From NCBI GenBank assembly GCA_017305835.1, contig JAFKJY010000058.1, forward strand, positions 1-61,482: 61,482 bases of DNA, given 5' to 3'. The translations under genes were made by a program, and so were the position numbers. Positions 20,637-31,744 of this stretch are shown piece after piece. Below the pieces are notes generated by a model that was not told where the DNA came from, did not search any database, and saw only the letters and a list, made by a program, of their open reading frames with translations. This DNA comes from Hyphomicrobiales bacterium (GTDB lineage Bacteria > Pseudomonadota > Alphaproteobacteria > Rhizobiales > Rhizobiaceae). Every line of letters starts with the position of its first letter. The first letter of the stretch is position 1.

Positions 20637-20720
20637 TTCGCTCACGGGCCGCACCACTCGCTTCGCTCGCTGGCCCTCCGCGGGGCCTCACATCAGTTCG
20701 AGCGCCCGGTCGGGCTTGCA
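20637..20720. repeat. Intergenic repeat, copy B
   Basis: Direct repeat of the element at 19654-19740, with about 85% identity by eye, starting TTCGCTCACGGGCCGC and ending near CCCGGTCGGGCTTGCA. It begins 35 bp after the GFA-type stop codon. Confidence 0.8.
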
Positions 20721-21112
20721 GCGGCTCGTCACCACGCCCGCCGAAGCGTCTGGCCATTGGGAAAGTGGGAAGACGGGCGGCCGTTCGGTCGCTCATATGT
20801 TTGTTTTCTTGCGGCCTTCCGGCCGCCCGTCCGGTGTTTGCCCCGAGTGCTCCCTTGAAGGAGAGTCGCCGGCATTGGCGCCGGAAGTGCCGTTCGTGGA
20901 GCCATTTCAGGCTCCGGGCTCGCCCCAATCAACGGCGAAGACACGGCCACCCGTGGACCCGGGTCTCTCTCGGGCGGTTCGGACCACCCAGCCGCGCCAC
21001 CGCGCGCGGCCCCCAGGCACCGGCCCCTGCCCGGGATGGTCGGTGGCCATCCGTTTCCCGCGCAGTTGCTGACGGGGAGGATAGGGGAGGTGGCGGGGGC
21101 GGGGACAGACGC

Positions 21113-21142
21113 GGCAGTCGGCAATCGGCAATCGGCAGTCGG
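21113..21142. repeat. Four-fold 7-bp tandem repeat
   Basis: GGCAGTC, GGCAATC, GGCAATC, GGCAGTC in succession, followed by GG. A simple repeat that could vary in copy number between strains; no gene reads through it convincingly. Confidence 0.85.
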
Positions 21143-21313
21143 AACAAGAGGTTGGGTCGCGCGGAGCGTCGGATTTGTCCACAGAAGGTGCGGCGTGACC
21201 TCGCTGTCGTCTCTCCCCCCGTCCTCCACGGGGAGAGGAGAGACGGCAGGCAGGTTGGGGGCGGCGCGAACTCGCAGATGTTAGAGCTGTCCATCATCCG
21301 GCCCTTCGGGCCA

Positions 21314-21339
21314 CCTTCTCCCCGTTAACGGGGAGAAGG
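21314..21339. repeat. 26-bp perfect palindrome
   Basis: The CCTTCTCCCCGTT half is followed directly by its reverse complement. The CTTCTCCCC/GGGGAGAAG type is common as an intergenic repeat in rhizobia. It lies 74 bp before the 51-aa gene. Confidence 0.85.
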
Positions 21340-21412
21340 AAGAGTTGACGCCCATCGAACGCCGCCGGCGGGCCGGCCGCTATCCTCAGGGACATCCGAA
21401 GCGTAGGCCGGC

Positions 21413-21568
21413 ATGGGCAAGATCAACCGCGAATGGCATCAGGCGCACCCGATGCCGAAAAACGCCACCGAGGACCAGCGCATTGCCTGGCATACCGAGC
21501 ACGCGAAGCATTGCGGGTGCCGGAAGATCGAGGGCGGCGTGGCGCTACGACTTCTTCGGCGTGTTTGA
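21413..21568 (+). CDS. Small conserved protein with CGC motif
   Basis: 51 aa. The first 37 residues, MGKINREWHQAHPMPKNATE, then DQRIAWHTEHAKHCGC, are a pattern I recognise from short hypothetical proteins of Rhizobiales, with His/Cys residues that could bind metal. The last residues (GGVALRLLRRV) do not look like the usual ending, and its 3' end overlaps the convergent 64-aa gene by 24 bp, so the C-terminus may have been altered at the junction with the neighbouring island. ATG 21413 gives the family N-terminus. Function unknown. Confidence 0.65.
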   Translation: MGKINREWHQAHPMPKNATEDQRIAWHTEHAKHCGCRKIEGGVALRLLRRV

Positions 21569-21739
21569 CCCGTTTGACGCGGTCTTATGTGAGCCGCCTG
21601 TCGAAACCGTGACGGCCGTCCTCGGATCGCCGAGGACACGATAAGCGTCTTTCGGGCGATACTCCCCAGTACGTCCGCGATACGCGTGCATTTCTTTGAC
21701 CCACGCTGGAGAACGCGAGGACTCTGGCAGCTTGCTCAT
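21545..21739 (-). CDS. 64-aa protein coupled to the Ntn-hydrolase gene
   Basis: 64 aa, not recognised. Residues 1-37 look folded (AWVKEMHAYRGRTGEYRPK, then DAYRVLGDP). The rest is a Thr/Ser/Gly/Lys-rich, probably disordered tail ending NTPKKS. Its ATG overlaps the stop of the upstream Ntn-hydrolase gene in an ATGA, so the two should be translated together. No signal peptide or membrane helix. Context suggests a partner, adaptor or substrate of the hydrolase; that is inference only. Confidence 0.65.
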   Translation of the reverse strand: MSKLPESSRSPAWVKEMHAYRGRTGEYRPKDAYRVLGDPRTAVTVSTGGSHKTASNGSNTPKKS

Positions 21740-22623
21740 TTCGTTCCTCCTTCCAGTATCGCGGCATCCCACGCTTTGTGCCGCACCCACCTGAATTTTC
21801 GGTCTGCCGTGATGGCAGCAAGCTCGATAGGCCCACCGCATATCTGGGGCAAGCTAGAGAATTTCATAGCCTTGATCGTGCTGTAGATGCACGAGTGAAC
21901 GAAGTCGATGGCCTCGCGCATCGGCACCAGCGGGTGCGCTAGCTGATGGTCCGCGACAATCGCTTCTAAGTCCGCTGGTGTGCCGTGCCAGTGACCAGAC
22001 GTGATGATGCTCGCTTTGAGGCTGTCATCGCACCCGAAGAGTAGGCGCTGAATCAGGTTCGGAGCGCCCCAAAATGACCAGCCTTGCGTCAATGCAACCG
22101 GCACCGGCTGAATGTCCAAAGGGTCTGCCAGAACAACGTAGGCACCTGGCGTGCGGTCCGGCATCAAGTAGCCACCAATGCAAAACCCTGCCACGAGGGC
22201 AGAGCGCGTAAACGCGATGTTCTCTTCCTCGTCCTTGGTTCGCATTCCAGCGTTGGGCGCAACCGCCGGGTCATGCGGCGTCAACGCGTTTACGCGTCGG
22301 CATTCGAGGACATGAGGCCATATGTCGGATGCGCTATATGCAGCCCAGAACGAGGCCGACCAGCGAGTAGCAACGTCAAGCAGACTGGCAGGCGGGTTCG
22401 CGGCGAGATCATCGGCGAAAAGCGCGATGAGCATTCGGTAGCTACCCACGGAGAGGCCGCCTAAACCCCAAGTGACGATTCCAAGGGTCGTGTCTTCTCC
22501 GACTTCGAATATTTTCTGGGCATTGTTGTAGTAATGGCGGTCTGAATGGACGCCGTAGGTCGATGTGCTATCAGCGCCAAATACCACGCCTTCTGGCGAA
22601 ATATAGCACGCTGCAATCGTCAT
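21736..22623 (-). CDS. Proteasome-like Ntn-hydrolase
   Basis: 295 aa. The start MTIAACYISPEGVVFGADST resembles a proteasome beta subunit or HslV. Removal of Met1 would expose Thr2 as N-terminal nucleophile; D18 in GADS and K37 in NNAQKIFEV occupy the Asp17 and Lys33 positions of the proteasome triad, and TLGIVTWGLGGLSVGS matches the following glycine-rich strand-turn. The last ~150 residues are not recognised and make it longer than HslV (about 175 aa). No HslU-like or other ATPase is adjacent. The base composition looks lower in GC than in flanking genes. It starts a two-gene unit with the 64-aa gene. Activity and substrate unknown. Confidence 0.72.
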   Translation of the reverse strand: MTIAACYISPEGVVFGADSTSTYGVHSDRHYYNNAQKIFEVGEDTTLGIVTWGLGGLSVGSYRMLIALFADDLAANPPASLLDVATRWSASFWAAYSASDIWPHVLECRRVNALTPHDPAVAPNAGMRTKDEEENIAFTRSALVAGFCIGGYLMPDRTPGAYVVLADPLDIQPVPVALTQGWSFWGAPNLIQRLLFGCDDSLKASIITSGHWHGTPADLEAIVADHQLAHPLVPMREAIDFVHSCIYSTIKAMKFSSLPQICGGPIELAAITADRKFRWVRHKAWDAAILEGGTK

Positions 22624-22750
22624 TGACCAGCTTTCCCCCGACGCAGGCCTGATTGCGAATCATAACATGGAAATTGTTTGGCTTGTATAGGCGAGCAGTG
22701 TGCTTAAGTGATTATTGCTGGTGATATGATTGAGACATCTCGCTGAACTC

Positions 22751-23020
22751 TCAGCTAAGCTCTCCGTTCACCCATATTTTCGCGATAACTGCGTCTGAGG
22801 ACCTTTCGAGGAACGATCGGTCAAAACGTATCGTGTCAAGCGGCTGAGGTAGCAATAGCTTTCCTTGCCAGTCCTCGAACGCAAAGGCCAGCGCCTCGGC
22901 GGCTCCAGTCAGCGCGTTTTCCAGCGGGTCGGCCGTTGCCGTGATGCCCGGCACGTCCGGGAAGGACACGCGGTAGCTGCTGTCGGCTTCCTTGTGGGTC
23001 AGGGCGATGTAGTGGGCCAT
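22751..23020 (-). CDS. HicB-family antitoxin-like protein, without HicA
   Basis: 89 aa. The HicB RNase-H-like fold is shown by MAHYIALTHKEADSSYRVSF, then PDVPGITATADPLENALTGA and AAEALAFAFEDW, with LPQP after it. HicB proteins neutralise the HicA mRNA interferase and repress their own operon. No hicA-like frame with the expected double-stranded RNA-binding fold lies on either side, so this is an orphan or has another role. No C-terminal DNA-binding domain is evident. It is separated from the hydrolase gene by 127 bp of AT-richer DNA. Confidence 0.8.
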   Translation of the reverse strand: MAHYIALTHKEADSSYRVSFPDVPGITATADPLENALTGAAEALAFAFEDWQGKLLLPQPLDTIRFDRSFLERSSDAVIAKIWVNGELS

Positions 23021-23090
23021 GCTAGCGCTTCGCTGAAGCGAGCAGGGCGCGGAGCTTCTTGTCCGTTTGCGCGCGTCAGCGCGCGGCCGC

Positions 23091-23140
23091 CCCCTCCACC
23101 ATGCTTCGCCTGGTCCCCCTCCCCCGTAAACAGGGGAGGA
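23091..23140. repeat. Palindromic intergenic repeat after carB
   Basis: A CCCCTCCACCATGCTTCGCC segment is followed by the hairpin CCTCCCC (23118-23124) and GGGGAGG (23133-23139). This sequence type is frequent between rhizobial genes. It sits 23 bp past the carB stop and could act as its transcript end. Confidence 0.7.
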
Positions 23141-23162
23141 TTCGGCAGCTTCTGTGTCGCGC

Positions 23163-26663
<3,501 letters not shown>

Positions 26664-26915
26664 GGAAGGTCCGCTTTGTCGGCCCTGCGCGAAGGCGCGG
26701 CGCGGGCTTTTCCGTTTCGCGCGCTCACGCGTCGCGGGCCCGGCCGGCTGCGCAGGTTCAGGAATCTGTCAGGCTAGGCCGGCCTTATAGGCGACAGATC
26801 AGGGGGATGGAACCCCCGGACCGGCTTATTCCGGAGGGCATGCCGGCGGGCGCGCGGGATCGGCGCGGCGCGGGCGCGAAAGCGATACCAGCGCCGGCCG
26901 GAAAAGCGGGGAAAT

Positions 26916-27572
26916 TCAGCGCAGTGCGCGCCGACGCTCCAGCTCGGCCGGGCTGGGATCGGGGAGCTGGAAGGAGCCGGTGCGGACGGGGCCGGCCGGC
27001 TCGTAGGTGGCGACGACGACGCCGGTGGTCGAGACCTTCGAGCCGGTGAGCCGCAGCGCGGCCGGCGCGGTGGCGTCGTCGAACAGGCGCTTGCCCCTGC
27101 CGAGCAGGACGGGGAAGGTCAGCAGGCGCAGCTCGTCGACCAGCCCGGCGGCGAGGAGCTGGTGCAGGAGGTCGGTCGAGCCCTGCGTCAGCAGGTCGGG
27201 GCCGTCCGTCTGCTTGAGCTCCGCGATGCGGGCGATGGCGTCCGGGCCGAGCCATTCGCTGTTTTCCCAGACGAGGCTGTCGGGCCGGTGGGTGGCGACG
27301 TATTTGGTCACCGCGTTGAACGGCCCGGCGATCGGGTCGTCGGCCGGGATGAACGGCCAGTGGGCGGCGAAGATGTCGTAGGTGCGGCGGCCGAGCAGCA
27401 GGTCGAAGGGCCTGCCGAAGGTCTCGCCGATCGCCGCGTCGGTGACCTCGTCGCCGAGGGGGAAGACCCAGCCGCCGAAGGCGAAGCCGCCGGTAGGGTC
27501 CTCCTCGGGGCCGCCCGGCGCCTGCATGACGCCGTCGAGGCTGAGGAAAGCCGCCGCGATGATCCGTCTCAT
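26916..27572 (-). CDS. RibD C-terminal/DHFR-like reductase
   Basis: 218 aa. The fold is shown by MRRIIAAAFLSLDGVMQAPG, then GGWVFPLGDEV, LLLGRRTYDIFAAHWP, YVATHRPDSLVWENSEWLG, DLLTQGSTDLLHQLLAAGLV and LLTFPVLLGRGKRLF. The family binds NADPH and resembles the reductase half of RibD, but stand-alone members like this (YwjB/YyaP type) have no assigned substrate. ATG 27572 has GGAGAT upstream; a longer open frame upstream is Arg/Pro-rich and not believed. It precedes carB by 252 bp on the same strand; co-transcription is uncertain. Confidence 0.85.
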   Translation of the reverse strand: MRRIIAAAFLSLDGVMQAPGGPEEDPTGGFAFGGWVFPLGDEVTDAAIGETFGRPFDLLLGRRTYDIFAAHWPFIPADDPIAGPFNAVTKYVATHRPDSLVWENSEWLGPDAIARIAELKQTDGPDLLTQGSTDLLHQLLAAGLVDELRLLTFPVLLGRGKRLFDDATAPAALRLTGSKVSTTGVVVATYEPAGPVRTGSFQLPDPSPAELERRRALR

Positions 27573-27731
27573 GTCGATCTCCCGTGAATACCGTTGCGAT
27601 GACCGAGGAACGCGCGGGCGCGGCGCGCGCCGACAGCGCCGGCGAAATTTCGCGCGCGGCGGAACGGGCGGGGCAGGGCGCCCGTTTCTCGCGGGTCCGC
27701 GGCATGCGGGCCAGGAAACAGGAGGAGCATC

Positions 27732-27917
27732 ATGGGCGTCAACGAAGCACCGACCGCGAAGGGCCGGGAATCGGCGCAGGGCCTGAAGCAGGCGAGCAAG
27801 GCGGAGGAGCGCAAGGTCGAGGCCGAAAAGGGCTCGCACCTCAAGAAGGGCGCCGAACGCTTCGACGAGCGCTCGCGCAGCTCCGACGGCAAGGGCGCCG
27901 GCGCCAAGCAGCGGTAG
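27732..27917 (+). CDS. Small highly charged protein
   Basis: 61 aa, about a third Lys/Arg and a fifth Glu/Asp (KAEERKVEAEKGSHLKK, then GAERFDERSRSSDGKG). Probably disordered or a single helix. A strong ribosome-binding site, AGGAGGAGC, lies 5-12 nt before ATG 27732, which is the main reason to accept it as a gene. No motif recognised; small basic stress-type proteins have this composition. Confidence 0.65.
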   Translation: MGVNEAPTAKGRESAQGLKQASKAEERKVEAEKGSHLKKGAERFDERSRSSDGKGAGAKQR

Positions 27918-27926
27918 GGGGCGGAG

Positions 27927-27950
27927 GCGACCTCGCGGCCGTCATCCCGG
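27927..27950. repeat. Left inverted repeat of the GIY-YIG cassette
   Basis: Its reverse complement matches 28482-28505 at 23 of 24 positions. It also starts a palindrome of about 180 bp (to about 28114): CGGCCGTCATCCCGG versus CCGGGATGACGGCCG outside, and CCGGGACCCATTG versus CCAATGGGGCCCGG inside. Confidence 0.8.
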
Positions 27951-28193
27951 CCGCAGCCCGCAGGGCGGAGAGCCGGGACCCATTGATCGGCGCGGCCGGT
28001 TGGTGGGTTCGCGCTGCCATGCGCCTCGGCGAGGACCCGGCCGCACCCCATGATGTTCGGACCAATGGGGCCCGGATCGTCGCCGCTTCGCGGCTCGTCC
28101 GGGATGACGGCCGCTTGGTTGGCGCACTGCCGCGAGGCGCTGCCTTCGCAGGTTCTGCTTGCGCGGCGGAATGGCCGTTGCTTCATTCGTCCC

Positions 28194-28481
28194 ATGTCGG
28201 GCTATGTCTACATCCTCGCATCCCGCAAGAACGGCACGCTCTACACCGGCGTGACGAGCGATCTCGAGCGTCGCGTCTGGGAGCACCAAGAAGACCTTAC
28301 GCCGGGATTTACGAGCAGGTATGGCGTCAAACGCCTCGTCTGGTATCGGGACTATGCCGACATCCGCGATGCCATCGACGACGAGAAGCGCATCAAGAGA
28401 TGGCGGCGGAAGTGGAAGCTGGAGCTGATCGAGGCGATGAATCCCAAGTGGGAGGATCTCGCCGAGTTGCTGGGGAGATAA
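28194..28481 (+). CDS. GIY-YIG nuclease-superfamily protein
   Basis: 95 aa, the size of the stand-alone UPF0213-like group. The two motifs read YVY (4-6) and YTG (17-19) in GYVYILASRKNGTLYTGVTS, with the active-site arginine in DLERRVWEHQ and the later VWYRDYADIRDAIDDEKRIK that carries the metal-binding glutamate. Such proteins are predicted single-strand or structure-specific endonucleases, few with proven roles. ATG 28194 gives the family start. Its TAA abuts the right inverted repeat, and a palindrome lies upstream, so gene and flanks form a compact cassette. Confidence 0.88.
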   Translation: MSGYVYILASRKNGTLYTGVTSDLERRVWEHQEDLTPGFTSRYGVKRLVWYRDYADIRDAIDDEKRIKRWRRKWKLELIEAMNPKWEDLAELLGR

Positions 28482-28505
28482 CCGGGATGACGGCCGCGAG
28501 GTTGC
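28482..28505. repeat. Right inverted repeat of the GIY-YIG cassette
   Basis: CCGGGATGACGGCCGCGAGG begins the copy, which starts at the base after the GIY-YIG stop codon. It mirrors 27927-27950 with one mismatch. A partial third copy in the same orientation is at about 28099-28114. Confidence 0.8.
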
Positions 28506-28523
28506 GGCTCACGCTACCTCCCC

Positions 28524-31500
28524 TCAGCGCCCTCCAAGCTGCTTGACCAGAGCTTCGGCACGCGAGACGGCGGCTCTGGCGGTTTCGAGGGGCTGCGGCT
28601 GGCCGGCCTTTTCGAGGAGGGCGAGGCCGGTGCGGCAGCCATCCAGCGCGGTGCGGGCGAGGGCGGGGTCGGCGTCGTGGCGGGCCTTCTCCATCTTCAG
28701 CTCGCAGGCGGTGTTGGCGAAGTGGCCGGCATAGGCGGGCAGGGAGGCGGCGATGCCGGCGGCCTCGTCGACGAATTTCTCGGCGCGCGCGTAGAGGGCC
28801 GGGTCGAAGCCGCCGTCGCGCAGGCGCCGGGCCATGAACCAGGCGGCGTCGTTGCCGGCGACCGCGCCGATCTCGCGGCTGCCGAGCACATGGGCGACGT
28901 CGTGCAGCTCGACGCCGGCGCCGATCGCCCTGTCGATGTCGGCGGCGCGGCCGGTAACGGCGGCGAGGCTGCTCGCCGCGCCCGAATATTGCTGGAGCAG
29001 TTCGCCATAGGGGATGGCGTTCGCGGTCGCCGCGCCCCACGCGCGATACTGGTCGAGCGCGCCGCCGAGCGCTTCCGTGCCTGACCGGAGCAGGTCGAGG
29101 TCGCCGATGGCGTTGCCGAGCCAATAGCTCGCCTTGCCGTACTCGGCCTGCATCTGGGCGTGGAATTGCGGGTCGACGGACGGGCTGGCGTCGAGGACGG
29201 TGCGCATGGTGGCGACGGCCTGCTCGAGCGCAGGGGCGTCGCCCTCGCGCAGCGAGATCGCCGCGCCGATGCGGGCGCGCTGGTAGGCGAAGGCGCGCTT
29301 CTGCTGGTCGGTGAGCGCGAGCGGGGTGGTCTTCTCGGTCCTGTCGAGCATGGCCAGCGCTTCCTCGAGATGGGCGGTGTCCGGCTCGTAGGTGCCCATC
29401 TTCGCCAGCGTCAGGGCCTGCTGGAGCATGGCGTCGGCGGCCGCGCCCGCATAGCCGGCATCCGAATAGATCTCGACCGCTTGACGGCCGGCGTCGAGCG
29501 CGGCGTTGAGATGGGTGAGGTTGCCGAAGCGCTCGGCCCATTCCAGCCCGAGCCGGCCCTCGACGCCCATGATCTCGGCATAGATCAGCGGGTAGCGCTC
29601 GCGGTCGAACATCTCCAGCGCGACGCCGACCATCTCGCCGGCGGTGGCGAGCGCGACCTGGGTGTTCTGCCGCAGCGCCATGTCGAGCGCGATCGAAGCC
29701 GACTTGACGATATAGCGGCCGGCGAAATCGTCCACGTCGGTGTCGCCGTAGAGCGTGGCGAGCGCGGCCGTCTGCGCCTGCATGGCCGCGAACAGTTCCT
29801 GGCTGGGCGCGGCGATCCATTGCAGGTACTGCGCCTGGAATGTGCGGAACATGGCTTCCGCCTCGGCCGCCTTGTCGTCCGCGGTCCGCGCCAGCTCGCC
29901 CGCCTCGCGGAACAGCTTTTCGGCGGCGGCGAAGGAGGCGGGGTCGTTGGTGGTCGTCGCAAGCTGGCCGACGGCGCGGCCGGCGTCGATGGCGATGCGG
30001 GCGCGGTCGGCGGCGGGGAGTCCGTCGTCGCTCTCGGTCGCCTGCCGGAGCTGTTCGCCCGCCTCGCGCAGGGCGGCGGCATCGAAGCCCTTGGTGCCGC
30101 GGATCAGCAGGGCGCGCCCCAGCTCGTGGCGCAGGCGGGGGTCGGCGGAAGCAGCGCCGCCGATGGCCTCGCGCGCGAGCTTCTCGGCGGCGGAAAGCGA
30201 ATCGCCCGCGCCGCGCAGCTCGGCGTCGATCAGGTAGGCGTCGATCTGGGCGCGGCGGTAGCCGGAGGCGCGCTCGGGGTCCCATTCGGCGACGGTGTCG
30301 TAGGCCTCGCCATAGTCGGCTGCCGCCTCGACATGGCGGAACAGCAGCTTCTTGGTCTCGGCCGAGCGGGCGAACACCTCGGCGTCCTCGCGGATGCGCT
30401 GGCGCAGCTCCTCGGCCTGCTGCTGGCGCGTCGGCCGCAGGTCGGCGACGCGCTGCTTGGCCTGCTCGCGAAAGCCGTCGGCGGCGTTGAGGGCGCCCTG
30501 CAGCTCGGCGTCGTCGGCGAGCTGCGTCAGCCGCTGGATCTCGGAATCCGGGTTGGCGAGGCTGTCGCGAGCGGCGCGGGCCGAGGCGAACTGCGCGATC
30601 TGGGTGCGCAGGCGCGTCTCGACCTGGGCCGGGTCGTCGCCGGGCGAGACGTCGAGGGCGCGCATCATGGCGAAGACGACGCTCATCGGCACGTTGCCGG
30701 AGCGGGCGAGCGTCTCGGCCTGGCTGCGCTGGATGTCGGGCAGGCCGGAGATGCGCACGAGGAGCTGGCGGCGCTCGGTGAGGATGGCGCTCTCGTCGCC
30801 CTCGACCGGCTTCGGCGCGCCGCCGAAATAGAGCAGGCGGCGCAGGTTCTCGTTGACCCAGGGATGCTGCTGGCCGCCGGTGTCGAGATAGACCTCCTCG
30901 GCGACCATGCGCATGACGGTGCCGAACTCGGCGCCGTCGAGGGCGCCGAGATGCTTCAGGATGGCGGCGGCGTAGGGGCTGTGGCCGTCGGCCTTGCCGT
31001 CGAGCGCGACCTTGCCCGGCTCGGCGGCGAAGCCGATGACGGCGCCCAGCCCGTCGTCCCGGGGAGCGGCGGCGCGGGCCGACAGCGCGGTGGCGCCGCG
31101 GGTGGCGGCGACGGCCAGCCCGCCGGCGGCGACCGGAACAGGCTCGGCCCTGGGCGAGGGGCGCAGCACGGCGTCGGCCGGGAAGGGGCTGTCGCGGCAG
31201 GCGTCGAGCAGCACGATGACGACGGCGGCCTTTCTGCGCAGGCGGGCGACGAAGTCGGAAATCGGCACCAGCCTGTCGGCCGCCTCCTCCAGCGAGGAGA
31301 CGTCGGCATCGACCGGCACCAGCCAGTTCTCGCCGCCGGCCTCGATGCCGTGGCCGGCATAATAGAGCACGGCGACGTCGGCGCCCTCGGCATCCTCGAC
31401 GAAGTCGTCGAGGTCGCGCGACAGGCGCTTCGCGTTGCGGTCGGAGGAGAGGTTGGTGTCGAAGCCGAGCTTCGACAGCAGGTCCTCGATGGCGCGGGCG

Positions 31501-31688
31501 TCGTCGGGCGGGTTGGCGAGCTTCGGCAGGTTCTGGTAGTCGCCGTTGCCGATGACCAGCGCGACGCCGCGCAGGGTCTTTTCCTCGGCGGCCCCGGCGG
31601 GCGCGAGCGACCAGAACAGAGCGAGCAGGGCGGCAAGAAGCGCCGCGAGCGCGGCGCCGAACCCCAAGCCTTTTTCGTCCAGCCCCAT
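28524..31688 (-). CDS. Exported caspase-like (C14) protein with helical repeats, copy 1
   Basis: 1054 aa. An N-terminal signal or anchor (GAALAALLAALLALFWSLAPAG) is followed by a caspase-like domain at about 38-290. Start of the domain is LRGVALVIGNGDYQNLPKLA. The catalytic dyad is H113 in YYAGHGIEAGG and C164 in LLDACRDSPFP. The remaining ~700 residues are alpha-helical with TPR-like spacing (AAADYGEAYDTVAEWDPERA). It should act in the periplasm or at the membrane. ATG 31688 has GGAGA 4 nt upstream; ATG 31709 and TTG 31742 are alternatives. It lies 56 bp after its paralog in the same direction, so an operon is likely. Substrate and role unknown. Confidence 0.85.
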   Translation of the reverse strand: MGLDEKGLGFGAALAALLAALLALFWSLAPAGAAEEKTLRGVALVIGNGDYQNLPKLANPPDDARAIEDLLSKLGFDTNLSSDRNAKRLSRDLDDFVEDAEGADVAVLYYAGHGIEAGGENWLVPVDADVSSLEEAADRLVPISDFVARLRRKAAVVIVLLDACRDSPFPADAVLRPSPRAEPVPVAAGGLAVAATRGATALSARAAAPRDDGLGAVIGFAAEPGKVALDGKADGHSPYAAAILKHLGALDGAEFGTVMRMVAEEVYLDTGGQQHPWVNENLRRLLYFGGAPKPVEGDESAILTERRQLLVRISGLPDIQRSQAETLARSGNVPMSVVFAMMRALDVSPGDDPAQVETRLRTQIAQFASARAARDSLANPDSEIQRLTQLADDAELQGALNAADGFREQAKQRVADLRPTRQQQAEELRQRIREDAEVFARSAETKKLLFRHVEAAADYGEAYDTVAEWDPERASGYRRAQIDAYLIDAELRGAGDSLSAAEKLAREAIGGAASADPRLRHELGRALLIRGTKGFDAAALREAGEQLRQATESDDGLPAADRARIAIDAGRAVGQLATTTNDPASFAAAEKLFREAGELARTADDKAAEAEAMFRTFQAQYLQWIAAPSQELFAAMQAQTAALATLYGDTDVDDFAGRYIVKSASIALDMALRQNTQVALATAGEMVGVALEMFDRERYPLIYAEIMGVEGRLGLEWAERFGNLTHLNAALDAGRQAVEIYSDAGYAGAAADAMLQQALTLAKMGTYEPDTAHLEEALAMLDRTEKTTPLALTDQQKRAFAYQRARIGAAISLREGDAPALEQAVATMRTVLDASPSVDPQFHAQMQAEYGKASYWLGNAIGDLDLLRSGTEALGGALDQYRAWGAATANAIPYGELLQQYSGAASSLAAVTGRAADIDRAIGAGVELHDVAHVLGSREIGAVAGNDAAWFMARRLRDGGFDPALYARAEKFVDEAAGIAASLPAYAGHFANTACELKMEKARHDADPALARTALDGCRTGLALLEKAGQPQPLETARAAVSRAEALVKQLGGR

Positions 31689-31744
31689 CGTTCTCCGTTC
31701 CGTTGCCATCGAGACCCTAGCTGCCGATTGCGTCGAGACCAAGC

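Larger units (their letters stand above)
20603..21412. other. Gene-free, repeat-rich region
   Basis: 810 bp with no supportable gene. It holds repeat copy B (20637-20720), a GGCCGCC-type inverted repeat near 20780-20830, a four-fold 7-bp tandem repeat (21113-21142), a CTCTCC/GGAGAG arm pair around 21210-21240 and the perfect palindrome at 21314-21339. Open frames here on both strands are low-complexity and inconsistent. Confidence 0.6.

Noticed and set aside
20729..21229. Minus-strand open frame of 166 codons in the repeat region
   Set aside because: It is Pro/Arg/Ala-rich, changes character across a 7-bp tandem repeat, and has no ribosome-binding site or similarity.
21545..21739. 64-aa protein as a Pup-like ubiquitin tag for the proteasome-like hydrolase
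   Set aside because: It lacks the Pup C-terminal GGE/GGQ and the coiled-coil region, and no Mpa or PafA homolog is present. Only co-translation is supported.
22624..23162. hicA partner for the HicB-like gene
   Set aside because: Flanking sequence on both sides was read in all frames; nothing of about 60-80 aa with a HicA-like pattern was found.
26664..26915. tRNA-like stretch (GGTTCAGGAATC) upstream of carB
   Set aside because: There is no acceptor, D or anticodon stem around it.
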